NCBI RefSeq assembly: GCF_037126175.1
Contig: NZ_CP146986.1
Location: 682,001-746,000 of the forward strand
Reading direction: 5' to 3'
DNA from: Pseudomonas sp. RSB 5.4
Lineage (GTDB): Bacteria; Pseudomonadota; Gammaproteobacteria; Pseudomonadales; Pseudomonadaceae
Length of the DNA: 64,000 bases
The notes beneath the pieces were generated by a model. The model searched no databases, had not been told where the DNA came from, and worked only from the letters and a program-made list of their open reading frames with translations. Below are positions 10,546 to 24,664 of this stretch, in pieces. The translations under genes were made by a program, and so were the position numbers. Positions within the stretch are counted from its first letter, which is position 1; the number at the start of each line of letters is the position of its first letter.

Positions 10546-11408
10546 ACAAGGTGCAGAACAACAAGGCCTGGTGGCTGGTGTTGCCGGTGTTTCTGCTGGT
10601 GGCGTTCAGTGCGGTGATCCCGATGATGACCGTGGTCAACTACTCGGTGCAGGACATCTTCGACCAGTCCAGCCGCTACTTCGTCGGTGCCGACTGGTAT
10701 CGCCAGGTGCTGCTCGATCCACGTCTGCACGACTCATTGCTGCGTCAGTTCATCTACTCGGCCTGCGTGCTGCTGATCGAAATCCCGCTGGGCATCGCCA
10801 TCGCCCTGACCATGCCGACCAAGGGGCGCTGGTCGTCGGTGGTGCTGATCATTCTGGCGATTCCGCTGCTGATTCCGTGGAACGTGGTTGGCACCATCTG
10901 GCAGATCTTCGGCCGCGCCGACATTGGCTTGCTCGGCTCGAGCCTGAACGCGCTGGGCATCAGCTACAACTACGCGGCCAATACCATGGACGCCTGGGTC
11001 ACGGTGCTGGTGATGGACGTCTGGCACTGGACGTCGCTGGTGGCGTTGCTGTGTTTCTCCGGGCTGCGCGCAATTCCTGACGTGTATTACCAGGCGGCGC
11101 GGATCGACCGCGCCTCGGCGTGGGCAGTGTTCCGCCACATCCACTTGCCCAAGCTGAAAAGCGTACTGCTGATCGCGGTAATGCTGCGCTTCATGGACAG
11201 TTTCATGATTTACACCGAGCCGTTCGTGCTCACCGGCGGCGGGCCGGGCAATGCCACGACCTTCTTGAGTCAGACCTTGACCCAGATGGCCGTAGGCCAA
11301 TTCGATCTGGGGCCGGCGGCGGCGTTTTCGCTGGTGTACTTCCTGATCATTCTGCTGGTCTCGTGGCTGTTCTACACCGCCATGACCCATTCCGACGCCA
11401 ACCGCTGA
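10542..11408 (+). CDS. glpP: ABC transporter permease, GlpP-like (MalF type)
   Basis: The 288-residue protein has six predicted membrane spans, beginning WWLVLPVFLLVAFSAVIPMM. The cytoplasmic EAA loop is recognisable around residue 190 as YYQAARIDRASAWAVFRHIHLP, with the conserved Gly-like position replaced in part, and contacts the ATPase. The ATG at 10542 overlaps the glpT stop. It forms the channel with the next gene. The assignment as a binding-protein-dependent CUT1 permease is firm; the substrate is inferred from the operon. Confidence 0.85.
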   Translation: MNKVQNNKAWWLVLPVFLLVAFSAVIPMMTVVNYSVQDIFDQSSRYFVGADWYRQVLLDPRLHDSLLRQFIYSACVLLIEIPLGIAIALTMPTKGRWSSVVLIILAIPLLIPWNVVGTIWQIFGRADIGLLGSSLNALGISYNYAANTMDAWVTVLVMDVWHWTSLVALLCFSGLRAIPDVYYQAARIDRASAWAVFRHIHLPKLKSVLLIAVMLRFMDSFMIYTEPFVLTGGGPGNATTFLSQTLTQMAVGQFDLGPAAAFSLVYFLIILLVSWLFYTAMTHSDANR

Positions 11409-11418
11409 GGGCCCGGCC

Positions 11419-12219
<801 letters not shown>

Positions 12220-12226
12220 GGAACGA

Positions 12227-12502
12227 ATGATGGAATGGATGAGCTGGACGGCCCCTACGGCGGGTTTCTTCATCGCCATTGGCTTGCTGCTGGTCGGCAT
12301 GACCACTTGGGAGTTGCGTTCGCCGAGCATTCTGCGGCGAGGTTTTCTGCCGATTGCCACCACCCGTGGCGATCGCTTGTTCATCGGTCTTCTCGGCAGC
12401 GCCTACCTGCATCTGCTGGTAATCGGCGTCACCGACTGGAGCATCTGGGTAGCGTCCGCGCTGTCTCTGGTGTGGCTGTTGGTTGTGATGCGTTGGGGCT
12501 AG
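12227..12502 (+). CDS. DUF2160 small membrane protein (GlpU-like)
   Basis: A 91-residue protein with three hydrophobic segments (for example TAGFFIAIGLLLVGMTTW and the C-terminal ALSLVWLLVV). It has the DUF2160 pattern of proteins encoded between the permease and binding-protein genes in glycerol-type ABC operons, where it is called GlpU; its function is not known. The stretch GAGGAACGA lies before the ATG at 12227; the next codon is also ATG. It may be an accessory membrane subunit of the transporter, which is an inference from position. Confidence 0.8.
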   Translation: MMEWMSWTAPTAGFFIAIGLLLVGMTTWELRSPSILRRGFLPIATTRGDRLFIGLLGSAYLHLLVIGVTDWSIWVASALSLVWLLVVMRWG

Positions 12503-12547
12503 TCGACTCTCGGCAATCGTGCTCCGTAACTCAAACAGGAGGTCTCT

Positions 12548-14290
<1,743 letters not shown>

Positions 14291-14310
14291 TGGTTGATGT
14301 GTGAAAAGCA

Positions 14311-14338
14311 AACGGCACCGTGAGGTGCCGTTTTTTTT
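14311..14338 (+). terminator. Intrinsic terminator of the ABC operon
   Basis: AACGGCACC-GTGA-GGTGCCGTT is a perfect 9-bp stem followed by a run of T, 20 bp after the glpV stop. Confidence 0.93.
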
Positions 14339-14356
14339 GTTGCCTGATCTACCGCT

Positions 14357-14516
14357 TTCGCGAGCAGGCTCGCTCCCACACTGGATCTGTATCGTTCATA
14401 AATGCCGATCACAATCGAGATTACTGTGGGAGCGAGCTTGCTCGCGAATACGGTCTGCCATTCAGCATGGATAGTGACTGACACGCCGCCATCGCTTGCA
14501 GGCAAGCAATCCCACA
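14357..14516. repeat. Cluster of three REP copies
   Basis: An inverted copy at 14357-14380, a forward copy at 14425-14448 and a diverged inverted copy at 14491-14516 (ATCGCTTGCAGGCAAGC type). The first two carry the GCTCGCTCCCACA variant rather than CCCGCTCCCACA. The 305-bp gap 14291-14595 otherwise holds only the operon terminator. Confidence 0.8.
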
Positions 14517-14595
14517 GATTGCAGTGGTGTTCACAAAACTCAAAAATACCCTGCCCACTGCAGCAGCTACTAAAGGGCATCGGTCAATGCCAGCT

Positions 14596-14853
14596 TCATG
14601 CTTGAGTTTCTTCAAAGGTATCAAGCATGGCGTCAGGCAATGGCGAATCGAAATCTTCAGGCAGCACCAACTTGCCTTTCATAGCGCCAATTCGTGGTGT
14701 GCCGGTTTTTCCTGTGTGAGCGAGAAGGCGCTGCGCCCGACCTTGGACTGCCAAAGTCTCGATTTCTGCAACCAACTCACAAAACATGTCTCTGCTCATA
14801 GTGCCCCCCATCGTTCTTCTACATGCAAAGACCTTCACCATAAAACTACCCAC
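14596..14853 (-). CDS. Orphan antitoxin-like small protein
   Basis: The C-terminal half, RIGAMKGKLVLPEDFDSPLPDAMLDTFEE, resembles the toxin-binding tail of Phd/YefM-type antitoxins, where a KGK..(V/I)..DFD.PLP pattern is usual. The N-terminal half does not show a clear DNA-binding Phd fold and is short. The first Met gives 85 residues, and an internal Met at MSRDMFCEL gives 68. No PIN-domain toxin gene lies beside it on either strand; the sequence downstream is only REP elements. It may be a remnant of a vapBC-like or similar pair, or a solitary antitoxin. It is flanked on both sides by REP clusters. Confidence 0.45.
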   Translation of the reverse strand: MGSFMVKVFACRRTMGGTMSRDMFCELVAEIETLAVQGRAQRLLAHTGKTGTPRIGAMKGKLVLPEDFDSPLPDAMLDTFEETQA

Positions 14854-14997
14854 TCAAGGCTGGCTGTAGGACGAGGCGGATGTTAGGGCGGGAGCTTTCG
14901 GAGTTTGTGCGGAGACGAGAGCGTATCGGTAAAAAATCGTACAAAACTTCCGATTCCCATTCTGACATTCAACATGGATATCGCCTGATCCGACGCT

Positions 14998-15221
14998 TTC
15001 GCGAGCAAGCTCACTCCCACAGGTTTTGGCGGCGTCCACACATTTTGTGAATGACTACTGTCCCTGTGGGAGCGAGCCTGCTCGCGAAGGCTGAGTATCA
15101 GGCAGTGCAGATGTTGAAGGGCCCACCGCCATCGTGAGCAGGCGAAGGCCTACAGGTTTCAGTGGTGTTCACAAAACCTGAGTACCCCGCAAATCACTGT
15201 GGGAGCTTGCCTGCAAGCGAT
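14998..15221. repeat. Cluster of four REP copies running into a gene end
   Basis: Copies alternate in orientation: 14998-15021 (inverted), 15065-15088 (forward), 15131-15154 (inverted, diverged) and 15198-15221 (forward, GCTTGCCTGCAAGCGAT variant). The fourth copy overlaps the coding end of the sensor kinase gene. The 340-bp gap 14854-15193 holds nothing else that is recognisable. Confidence 0.8.
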
Positions 15222-16627
15222 GGTGCCATGGGTGTCGCCGCGGGAAAACCGAGGCGGAATACGGTCATGACGCCGGGCAAGCTCTTCACCTCCGCCACTC
15301 CCTGATGCAGGCTCATGATCGAGCGCACAATCGCCAGCCCCAGCCCGGTGCTGCCCTGTGAGCGCGAGCGGGCGCTGTCGACGCGGTAGAAGCGGTCGAA
15401 CAGATGCGGCAGGTGTTGCGCCTCGATGCCGGCGCCGGGATTGCTGACCAGCAGTGAAGCCTGCGTCGCGCCTTGCTCGATCAGCAAGGTGATGGTTTTG
15501 CCGTTCGGGCAATGACGCAGCGCGTTGGACAGCAGATTGGAAATCGCCCGCTGGATCATCAGCCGATCGCCCAGCACCGATGCGCTGCCGACAACGTTCA
15601 TATGAATCTGCTTGTCCTGCGCCGACAGCGAAAACATCTCCGCGACCTTCGCCGCTTCATCCTCTAGCGCCACCGATTCAAACGGCGCCAATGCCGACGG
15701 ATGACTGACCTGCGCGAGAAACAGCATGTCGGAAACAATCCGCGCCACGCGCTCAAGCTCCTCGGTGCAGGACACCAGCACGTCCTTGTACTCCTCGGTC
15801 GTGCGCTCGCGAGACAGCGTCACCTGGGCCTTGCCCATCAGGTTGTTGATCGGCGTGCGCAGTTCGTGCGCCAGGTCATCGGAGAACTGCGACAACTGCT
15901 GCACCCCGGCATCCAGCCGATGCAGCATGAAGTTGATGCCCTGCGCCAGTTCGCTCAACTCCTGCGGCATGTTCACCACCGACAGCCGATGCTCCAGATC
16001 CTGCGTCGAGACCCTCGCCGCCACTTTGCGAAACTCGCGCAGCGGCGCCAATCCGCGCTGCACCGCGCCCCACGCCGTCAGGCCGATGAACACCAGCAAC
16101 AGCGGCAAGGCAATCAGCGTCGAGCGCAGGTAGGCGCTGAGTAGCGCCTGATCATGCGCGTTGTCCATCGACAGCAGCACCGGCACGCGGCTGCCGTCCT
16201 TGAGGCGAATCAGCTTTGACGCGGTAAGGAATTTTGCACCCTCGCCATCGGTGCTGTCGCTGTAGGTCAATTGCTCGGTGGCAGCTTGCACCGCGCGTAA
16301 CTCGGCGCGCGGATCCTTCAGTCCTGAGCCGGACTTGAGCAGCGGCGAACGCAGGTTCGAACGGTCATAAATCGTCAGCGTCAGGTTGTCATGGCCCATG
16401 ACCTGATCGAGCAGAATGTGCGGCTTGCCACTGACTTCATTGGCGTCGACGTACAGCGACAGGCTGTGTTCAACCTGCGCCATCTTCTTGTCCAGGCTGT
16501 CGCGGGACAGCGCATTCAGCTCATGGGTCAGAGCGAAATAGGCGAGGATCGCCAGAAACACCACCAACAGCGCGCCGAGAATACTCACGGTCAAACCGAG
16601 GCGCATCGACAGGCTGGCCGGCTTCAT
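15194..16627 (-). CDS. Heavy-metal sensor histidine kinase (CzcS/CusS/CopS family)
   Basis: The 477-residue membrane kinase would sense a metal in the periplasm and phosphorylate its partner regulator. The first membrane span is at about residues 10-33, a periplasmic loop follows to ~165, then a second span ([18 protein letters not shown]) leads to a HAMP domain. The phosphoacceptor is in [10 protein letters not shown] near residue 255, the N box is NLLSNALRH, and the G box is [13 protein letters not shown]. The gene overlaps the regulator gene by 4 bp. Its last ~10 residues ([11 protein letters not shown]) and stop are encoded by a REP copy. The metal is not known from sequence; the czc-type pump next door suggests Zn/Cd/Co. 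Confidence 0.92.
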   Translation of the reverse strand: MKPASLSMRLGLTVSILGALLVVFLAILAYFALTHELNALSRDSLDKKMAQVEHSLSLYVDANEVSGKPHILLDQVMGHDNLTLTIYDRSNLRSPLLKSGSGLKDPRAELRAVQAATEQLTYSDSTDGEGAKFLTASKLIRLKDGSRVPVLLSMDNAHDQALLSAYLRSTLIALPLLLVFIGLTAWGAVQRGLAPLREFRKVAARVSTQDLEHRLSVVNMPQELSELAQGINFMLHRLDAGVQQLSQFSDDLAHELRTPINNLMGKAQVTLSRERTTEEYKDVLVSCTEELERVARIVSDMLFLAQVSHPSALAPFESVALEDEAAKVAEMFSLSAQDKQIHMNVVGSASVLGDRLMIQRAISNLLSNALRHCPNGKTITLLIEQGATQASLLVSNPGAGIEAQHLPHLFDRFYRVDSARSRSQGSTGLGLAIVRSIMSLHQGVAEVKSLPGVMTVFRLGFPAATPMAPSLAGKLPQ

Positions 16628-17298
16628 TCCCGCGCCTCCAGCACGTAGCCGACACCGCGCAGGGTGTGGATCAGTTTGTTGTCGAACGGGTCATCGATCT
16701 TCGCCCGCAAGCGCCGGATCGACACTTCGACCACGTTGGTGTCGCAGTCGAAATTCATGTCCCACACCAGTGAGATGATCTGAGTGCGGGTCAGCACCTC
16801 GCCGGACTGGCGCATCAGCAGATGCAGCAGGGCGAATTCCTTGGTGGTCAGGTCGATGCGCTGCTCGCCACGAAACGCCCGATGGCGGCCCGGATCAAGC
16901 TCCAGATCGGCGACCTTCAACACCTGCGGCACCGGGATGTTTTCGCTGCGGCGCATCAGGGTGCGCACCCGCGCGAGCAGTTCGGGAAACTCGAACGGCT
17001 TGACCAGATAGTCGTCGGCGCCCAGATCCAGACCACGAATCTTGTCCGCCAGCCGCCCGCGCGCGGTGAGCATCATCACCCGCGTCGAGTGGGTGCGGCG
17101 CAGTTGTTCCAGCACCCCCCAGCCGTCCAGTTCCGGCAAGTTCACGTCGAGAATGATCAGGTCATACGCCTGCTGTTGCGCCAGATGCAATCCATCGGCA
17201 CCGGTGGCGGCGTGGTCAACGATATAACCACTTTCGGTCAAACCCTGATGCAAGTATTCGGCAGCTTTAAGCTCGTCCTCGACGACAAGGATTCGCAT
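16624..17298 (-). CDS. Heavy-metal response regulator (CzcR/CusR/CopR family)
   Basis: This 224-residue OmpR/PhoB-type regulator has a receiver domain with acidic pocket VVEDE, phosphoacceptor Asp in [15 protein letters not shown] near residue 51, Thr in MMLTARG, and Lys in [11 protein letters not shown] winged-helix DNA-binding domain follows ([14 protein letters not shown]...[12 protein letters not shown]). It is co-transcribed with the kinase and divergent from the efflux operon at 17711. It probably binds the TTAC/TTAT direct repeat in that intergenic region and activates the efflux genes. Confidence 0.93.
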   Translation of the reverse strand: MRILVVEDELKAAEYLHQGLTESGYIVDHAATGADGLHLAQQQAYDLIILDVNLPELDGWGVLEQLRRTHSTRVMMLTARGRLADKIRGLDLGADDYLVKPFEFPELLARVRTLMRRSENIPVPQVLKVADLELDPGRHRAFRGEQRIDLTTKEFALLHLLMRQSGEVLTRTQIISLVWDMNFDCDTNVVEVSIRRLRAKIDDPFDNKLIHTLRGVGYVLEARE

Positions 17299-17615
17299 GA
17301 TCTATCACCACTTTTATTTAAGGGATATTTAATTAAGGTGGCCGGGAAAATTATGGTTTTTGTAAGTTCTTCCGGACGCAGTTGAATAACTGAATGACGA
17401 ACACGGTAAAGGCTGTAGTGGCTACAGGGTCAATCTCGGAGGCCTTTAAAACGGCCATCCGCGACAGCCTGTCGCAGCTTGAATGCGCCAGCAGACATGT
17501 ATTGCATTCAGGCAAGTGCTGTTCGGCAGATAACTACCGAGTATTTGTTTCCATGTATTACGACAAAGCCGTTTGCACTTCGCATCCTAGAACAAAACAA
17601 CTTTGCCAAACCGTG

Positions 17616-17633
17616 GATAACGGATTTGTAATG
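17616..17633 (+). promoter_or_regulatory. Candidate metal-regulator box upstream of the efflux operon
   Basis: GATAACGGATTTGTAATG; the complement reads ATTACA...TTATC, a TTAC/TTAT direct repeat with 11-bp spacing, as expected for an OmpR-family dimer. A near-identical copy lies at 23499-23516, upstream of the small exported proteins. It is 78 bp before the efflux operon start. The rest of the 412-bp gap 17299-17710 holds no convincing gene. Confidence 0.55.
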
Positions 17634-17710
17634 TTCCAGTCACCTTGTCGATAAGTTCAAAACCCTAACTTGGCGGCATCGAAAAATCCTGAATTAAAGG
17701 AAGCCCTCCA

Positions 17711-18958
17711 TTGCCCGGTTTAATCGAACTGACGGCGCGATCACGCCTGAACAAAACCGCCAGTGGCCTCTTGTTGTTGGCGTGCAGCAGCCTGGCCAGC
17801 GCATCGACCCTGACGCTGGATCAGGCGCTGCAAAGTGCCTTCGCCGGCAACCCCGATCTCGCGGCCGCGCAGTGGGAAATCGGCATAGCCGAGGGCGACC
17901 GCCAACAGGCTGGACTGATCCCCAACCCCGAGGTGTCGTGGGAAGCCGAAGACACCCGACGCGACTCGCGCACTACCACGGTGATGCTCAGCCAGCCGAT
18001 TGAACTGGGCGGCAAACGCGGCGCGCGCATCGATGTCGCCAGCCGTGCGCAGGACGCTGCCGGTATCGAACTGGAGCGCAAACGCAATGCCTTGCGCGCC
18101 GATGTGATCCAGGCGTTCAACAGCGCGCAAACCGCGCAGCAACGCTTGCAGCTGTCGCGCCAGTCACTGCAACTGGCCGAGCACGGTGTGCGCGTTGCTC
18201 AGGGGCGGATCGAGGCCGGCAAGTCGTCGCCGGTCGAAGGCACGCGGGCGCAAGTGCAGCTCTCGGAGGTGCGCCTGGAGGTGAGCCGCGCCGAGCGCGA
18301 TCAGGCCAACGCCTATCAGCAACTGGCACAAGTCATGGGCGCACCGTTGCCGACTTCGACCAATGTGCAAGCCGCGACGCAAAACCTCGCCACGCTGCCG
18401 CCGCCCAGTCGTTTGCTCGAGCGTCTGAACCAGACCGCCGAGCTGCGTCTGGCGAAACTGCAGATTGATCAACGCGAAGCATCGTTGGGCCTGGAAAAGT
18501 CGCAGCGCATTCCCGACCTGACCGTGAGCATTGGCAGCCAGTACAGCGAAACCGAGCGTGAGCGGGTCAACGTGGTCGGGCTGTCGATGCCGATTCCGCT
18601 GTTCAACCGTAATCAGGGCAACGTGCTCGCCGCCGCACGGCGCAGCGATCAGGCGCGGGATCTGCGCAACGCCACCGAGCTGCGTTTGCGCACCGAAGTC
18701 CAGACCAGCCTTGAGCAATGGCAGACCGCCAATGGCGAAGTCAACGCGTTCAACCAGAGCATCCTGCCCGCCGCACAAAGTGCAGTGGACAGCGCCACCC
18801 GTGGTTTCGAAATGGGCAAATTCGGCTTCCTCGATGTGCTCGACGCCCAGCGCACCCTGATTGCCGCGCGCAGCCAATACATCCAGGCCGTCAGCGAGGC
18901 GACCGACGCCCGCGTGCGCCTCGAACGGATCTACGGCGACCTCAGCGTCAGCCCTTGA
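17711..18958 (+). CDS. czcC: RND efflux outer-membrane channel, CzcC-like
   Basis: The 415-residue protein is a TolC/OEP-family outer-membrane factor. After a signal sequence (LLLLACSSLASAST) come the two repeated coiled-coil/beta units, with LDQALQSAFAGNPDLAAAQWEI and, in the second, GKFGFLDVLDAQRTL. It would export metal ions to the outside together with the next two proteins. The start is TTG at 17711, chosen because AAGGAA lies 8 bp upstream and no ATG fits the family N-terminus. No Cys of a lipobox is at the expected place after the signal; CSS in the hydrophobic core could still be a lipidation site. Confidence 0.88.
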   Translation: MPGLIELTARSRLNKTASGLLLLACSSLASASTLTLDQALQSAFAGNPDLAAAQWEIGIAEGDRQQAGLIPNPEVSWEAEDTRRDSRTTTVMLSQPIELGGKRGARIDVASRAQDAAGIELERKRNALRADVIQAFNSAQTAQQRLQLSRQSLQLAEHGVRVAQGRIEAGKSSPVEGTRAQVQLSEVRLEVSRAERDQANAYQQLAQVMGAPLPTSTNVQAATQNLATLPPPSRLLERLNQTAELRLAKLQIDQREASLGLEKSQRIPDLTVSIGSQYSETERERVNVVGLSMPIPLFNRNQGNVLAAARRSDQARDLRNATELRLRTEVQTSLEQWQTANGEVNAFNQSILPAAQSAVDSATRGFEMGKFGFLDVLDAQRTLIAARSQYIQAVSEATDARVRLERIYGDLSVSP

Positions 18959-19007
18959 ATTTCACTTTTCAGACAACTGCGCGATGGCACGGCGCAGAGG
19001 AGTTTCC

Positions 19008-20210
19008 ATGGATAAAAAACTGCTGGTGGTCGCGGTCGCGACCTTGGCGCTGGGCATTGGCATCGGCTCGATGTGGCCGGCCAATTCAAATATCGACGCG
19101 CATGCTGATGAAGCGGCGGAGCACGCCGATCACGCCGATCACGCCGAGGAGGGCGCGGCCGCCGAAGGCGAACATGCCGAAGAAGGCCACATCGAATTGA
19201 GTACCGAGCAGATCGCGGCGGCAGGCATTCAACTGGCCGAGGCGCGGACGCAGAGCATCAGTCTCGGCCTGTCGTTCCCCGGCGAAGTGCGCTTCGACGA
19301 AGACCGCACCGCGCACGTCGTGCCGCGCGTGCCGGGGGTGGTCGAGTCGGTGGCGGTCAACCTCGGGCAAGCGGTGAAGAAGGGCCAGTTGCTGGCAGTG
19401 ATCGCCAGTCAGCAGATTTCCGATCAGCGCAGCGAGCAGGCTGCCGCGCAACGTCGCTTGGCGTTGGCGCGCACCACCTACGAACGCGAGAAAAAGCTCT
19501 GGCAGGACAAGATCTCCGCCGAACAGGATTTCCTCCAGGCGAAGCAGGCGTTGGAAGAGGCGGAAATCGCCATGAACAACGCCCGGCAGAAAATCAGCGT
19601 ACTCAGCGGCAGCGTGGTCGCCACCGGCGGCAATCGCTACGAACTGCGCGCACCGTTCGACGGCGTGGTGGTGGAAAAACACCTGACGCCGGGCGAGGTG
19701 GTCGATGAAACCACGGCGGCGTTTACCCTTTCGGACTTGTCTCGCGTGTGGGTGACCTTCGGTGTCTCGCCCAAGGATCTGACCAAGGTGCAGGTGGGCA
19801 AACCGGTCACCGTCAGCGCGCCGGAATTGAAAGCCGAAGTGAGCGGCAGCGTGGCGTACGTCGGCAGCCTGCTCGGCGAACAGACCCGCACCGCGACCGT
19901 GCGCGTGACCGTGGAAAACCCTAAAGGCTCGTGGCGCCCGGGGCTGTTCGTCACCGCGCGGGTCGCCACCGAGAGCCGCCAGGCCAAAGTCGCCGTGCCG
20001 GAAACCGCGATCCAGACCGTCGAGGACAAACCCACGGTGTTCGTGCGCACCGATGACGGTTTCAAGGCGCAGGCCGTCGAGCTGGGCAGCCGCGCAGCCG
20101 GCCACGTGGAAGTCACCCAAGGGCTGGAACCGGGCGTGCAAGTCGCCAGCGCCGGCAGCTTCGTCCTCAAGTCGGAGCTGGGCAAAGCCTCAGCCGAGCA
20201 CAGTCATTAA
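19008..20210 (+). CDS. czcB: RND efflux periplasmic adaptor, CzcB-like
   Basis: The 400-residue membrane-fusion protein has an N-terminal membrane anchor (LLVVAVATLALGIGIG), then a His/Asp/Glu-rich stretch at residues ~30-60 (HADEAAEHADHADHAEEG...HAEEGH) that looks suited to bind zinc-like ions. A lipoyl-type hairpin (PGVVESVAVNLGQAVKKGQLL), a coiled coil and beta-barrel domains follow. The ATG at 19008 was chosen for its GCAGAGGAG ribosome site and because the anchor starts directly after it. It links the CzcA pump to the CzcC channel. The gene is 49 bp after czcC and 15 bp before czcA. Confidence 0.9.
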   Translation: MDKKLLVVAVATLALGIGIGSMWPANSNIDAHADEAAEHADHADHAEEGAAAEGEHAEEGHIELSTEQIAAAGIQLAEARTQSISLGLSFPGEVRFDEDRTAHVVPRVPGVVESVAVNLGQAVKKGQLLAVIASQQISDQRSEQAAAQRRLALARTTYEREKKLWQDKISAEQDFLQAKQALEEAEIAMNNARQKISVLSGSVVATGGNRYELRAPFDGVVVEKHLTPGEVVDETTAAFTLSDLSRVWVTFGVSPKDLTKVQVGKPVTVSAPELKAEVSGSVAYVGSLLGEQTRTATVRVTVENPKGSWRPGLFVTARVATESRQAKVAVPETAIQTVEDKPTVFVRTDDGFKAQAVELGSRAAGHVEVTQGLEPGVQVASAGSFVLKSELGKASAEHSH

Positions 20211-23375
<3,165 letters not shown>

Positions 23376-23384
23376 GTGATCTCC

Positions 23385-23474
23385 TGTGGGAGCGGGCTTG
23401 CTCGCGAAGAGGCCGTGTCAGTCGACATCAATGTTGGATGACACACCGCTTTCGCGAGCAAGCCCGCTCCCACA
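23385..23474. repeat. REP doublet after czcA
   Basis: Forward copy 23385-23408 and inverted copy 23451-23474, 10 bp after the czcA stop. Such placement may protect or end the operon mRNA (inference). Confidence 0.9.
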
Positions 23475-23498
23475 TGGGTTCCGTGCACTGATCCGGCA

Positions 23499-23516
23499 GA
23501 TAACGGATATGTAATT
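23499..23516 (+). promoter_or_regulatory. Second copy of the candidate metal-regulator box
   Basis: GATAACGGATATGTAATT differs from the box at 17616-17633 at only two of 18 positions. It is 72 bp before the start of the PtrA-like gene, a place fit for activation by the response regulator encoded at 16624-17298. Confidence 0.6.
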
Positions 23517-23587
23517 CCCCCGCCACCGTCACGAAAGGTTCACCTTGTTACCTTGATCCCGTCAGTTACTTAAACGAGGAGTCAACT

Positions 23588-23791
23588 ATGAAATTCGCCC
23601 AACTGAGTGCCTTCGCAACCGCCCTGATGCTGTCGTCACTGGCCATCGCCGAAGGCGGTGGTGACCGCACCTTCGACCGGATGATGACCGCCAACGACCG
23701 CGCCGTGGAGCTGTTCGTGGCCAAGGAAAAAACCGCTGCCAACCCGGTGGTGGTCAATGAAAAGAACGACCAGAAAACTCAGGATCTTTAA
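23588..23791 (+). CDS. PtrA-like small periplasmic protein
   Basis: A 67-residue protein with a clear Sec signal peptide (MKFAQLSAFATALMLSSLAIA) and a mature part beginning EGGGDRTFDRM, the pattern of the PtrA N-terminal family in Pseudomonas. PtrA of P. aeruginosa is a copper-induced periplasmic protein under a CopRS-type system and has been linked to metal tolerance. Here the gene follows a czc-type pump and carries its own copy of the candidate metal-regulator box, so a metal-induced role is likely. ACGAGGAGT is a good ribosome site. The mature part is charged and may be mostly unstructured. Confidence 0.75.
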   Translation: MKFAQLSAFATALMLSSLAIAEGGGDRTFDRMMTANDRAVELFVAKEKTAANPVVVNEKNDQKTQDL

Positions 23792-23809
23792 CGCTGCCTG
23801 AACCTGCGC

Positions 23810-23845
23810 AAGCCCGTCATCGCGCATCGATGCCGGGCTTTTTTT
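23810..23845 (+). terminator. Intrinsic terminator between the two small exported genes
   Basis: AAGCCCG and CGGGCTT pair across a 17-nt loop and are followed by a T run. It lies after the PtrA-like gene and before the DUF2790 gene, so the second gene depends on read-through or its own weak promoter. Confidence 0.75.
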
Positions 23846-23871
23846 CGGGCCTGGAAGGGAAGGAAATGGAG

Positions 23872-24204
23872 ATGAAAATGCTTAAGTCGATCGTGTTCGC
23901 CAGCGTCATGGCGATGTCCGTGAATGCACTGGCCGAGGGCGGCGGTGATCGCACCTTCGAGCGCGCTTTCAGCGCCAACGCCAAAGCCATGGAACAATAC
24001 GCGGCCGAGCGCGGCAAAGCGGCGCCGGTGGTCAAGGAATACGAATACGGCATGCAGCTCGACGTGGTGAAAATCGTCAGCGTGGTGAAGCCGCAGCCGG
24101 CTTGCTCGGTGGTGCCGACGGCCATGACTTACGAAGACTCGCAAGGGCAGCTCAATACGCTCAAGTACAGCGTGGCAGGCGTGTGCCGCAACAGTGGTGG
24201 CTAA
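23872..24204 (+). CDS. DUF2790 small exported protein
   Basis: A 110-residue protein with a signal peptide (MKMLKSIVFASVMAMSVNALA) and the DUF2790 body: EGGGDRTFERAF..AN, then YEYGMQLDVVKIVSV, a Cys in ACSVVPTAMTYEDSQG and a second Cys in GVCRNSGG; the two Cys could form a disulfide in the periplasm. The first ~30 residues are alike to the PtrA-like neighbour, so the two are related by duplication or domain sharing. DUF2790 is common in Pseudomonas near metal resistance genes; its activity is unknown. The start at 23872 was chosen from GGAAGGAAA just upstream; 23866 is an alternative. Confidence 0.8.
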   Translation: MKMLKSIVFASVMAMSVNALAEGGGDRTFERAFSANAKAMEQYAAERGKAAPVVKEYEYGMQLDVVKIVSVVKPQPACSVVPTAMTYEDSQGQLNTLKYSVAGVCRNSGG

Positions 24205-24219
24205 CCAACACCTAATCCC

Positions 24220-24298
24220 TGTAGGAGCTGCCGAAGGCTGCGATCTGTTGATCTTGGTCTTCAAAGTCAAAAAATCGCAGCCTTCGGCAGCTCCTACA
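24220..24298. repeat. REP-like inverted repeat of a second class
   Basis: TGTAGGAGCTGCCGAAGGCT at the left is matched by its complement ending at 24298. This GTAGGAGCTGCCGAAGGCTGCGATC type differs from the GTGGGAGCGGGC type in sequence and is a separate Pseudomonas REP class. Confidence 0.85.
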
Positions 24299-24427
24299 CG
24301 GGGCACATTTTCAGTATCACGATCTGTATTTAGATTCGGAATGTTTAAAGGTTGTGTGGGAAAAGCTGAGCCTTCCCACAATGTTTTCAGGTTGTCCCTC
24401 GGACGTCCGCTCTCTAGCCTGTGTGGG

Positions 24428-24632
24428 TCGCTGCCAAATCAGCGATCGGGATTGGAACCCCTCGGTTAACTGACGCAAAACGCACCGTTCATGACGTATG
24501 CTTGCGCACTTTCATGTGTGCACTCCGTTATGGCGGCTGTGCGCGGGAGACTTCGAGTCTGTCGGGTTTTGCTCAGTTGCCCGGGTTCCAACCTGCGTAC
24601 AGCTGCCACCCCTTCGCGTGGAACCGAAAGGG
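24428..24632 (+). ncRNA. Candidate structured leader RNA before the DUF6124 gene
   Basis: Several stems are visible: TCGCTG/CAGCGA (24428-24445); TTGGAACCC 24452-24460 with GGGTTCCAA 24583-24591; GGCGGCTGTGCG 24532-24543 with CGTACAGCTGCC 24596-24607 (12 bp, two G-U); AGACT-TCG-AGTCT 24548-24560; and CCCTTCG/CGAAAGGG 24610-24632 with one bulge. The second and third stems cross, so they form a pseudoknot or exclude each other. TGGAACC at 24619-24625 can also pair with GGTTCCA at 24584-24590. It ends about 30 nt before the ATG at 24665. I do not recall a named RNA family for it with certainty. In the 460-bp gap 24205-24664 this is the main content after the REP. Confidence 0.55.
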
Positions 24633-24664
24633 CCAGCTCCACCGTCAAGCTGAGTGAAAACATT

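Noticed and set aside
17394..17654. 86-codon frame in the region between the regulator and czcC genes
   Set aside because: No ribosome site, Cys/Ser-rich composition, and it overlaps the candidate operator box; more likely non-coding.
24220..24298. Terminator of the DUF2790 gene
   Set aside because: It is an inverted repeat without a T tract and fits a dispersed REP class; it may still stop or protect mRNA but is not called a terminator.
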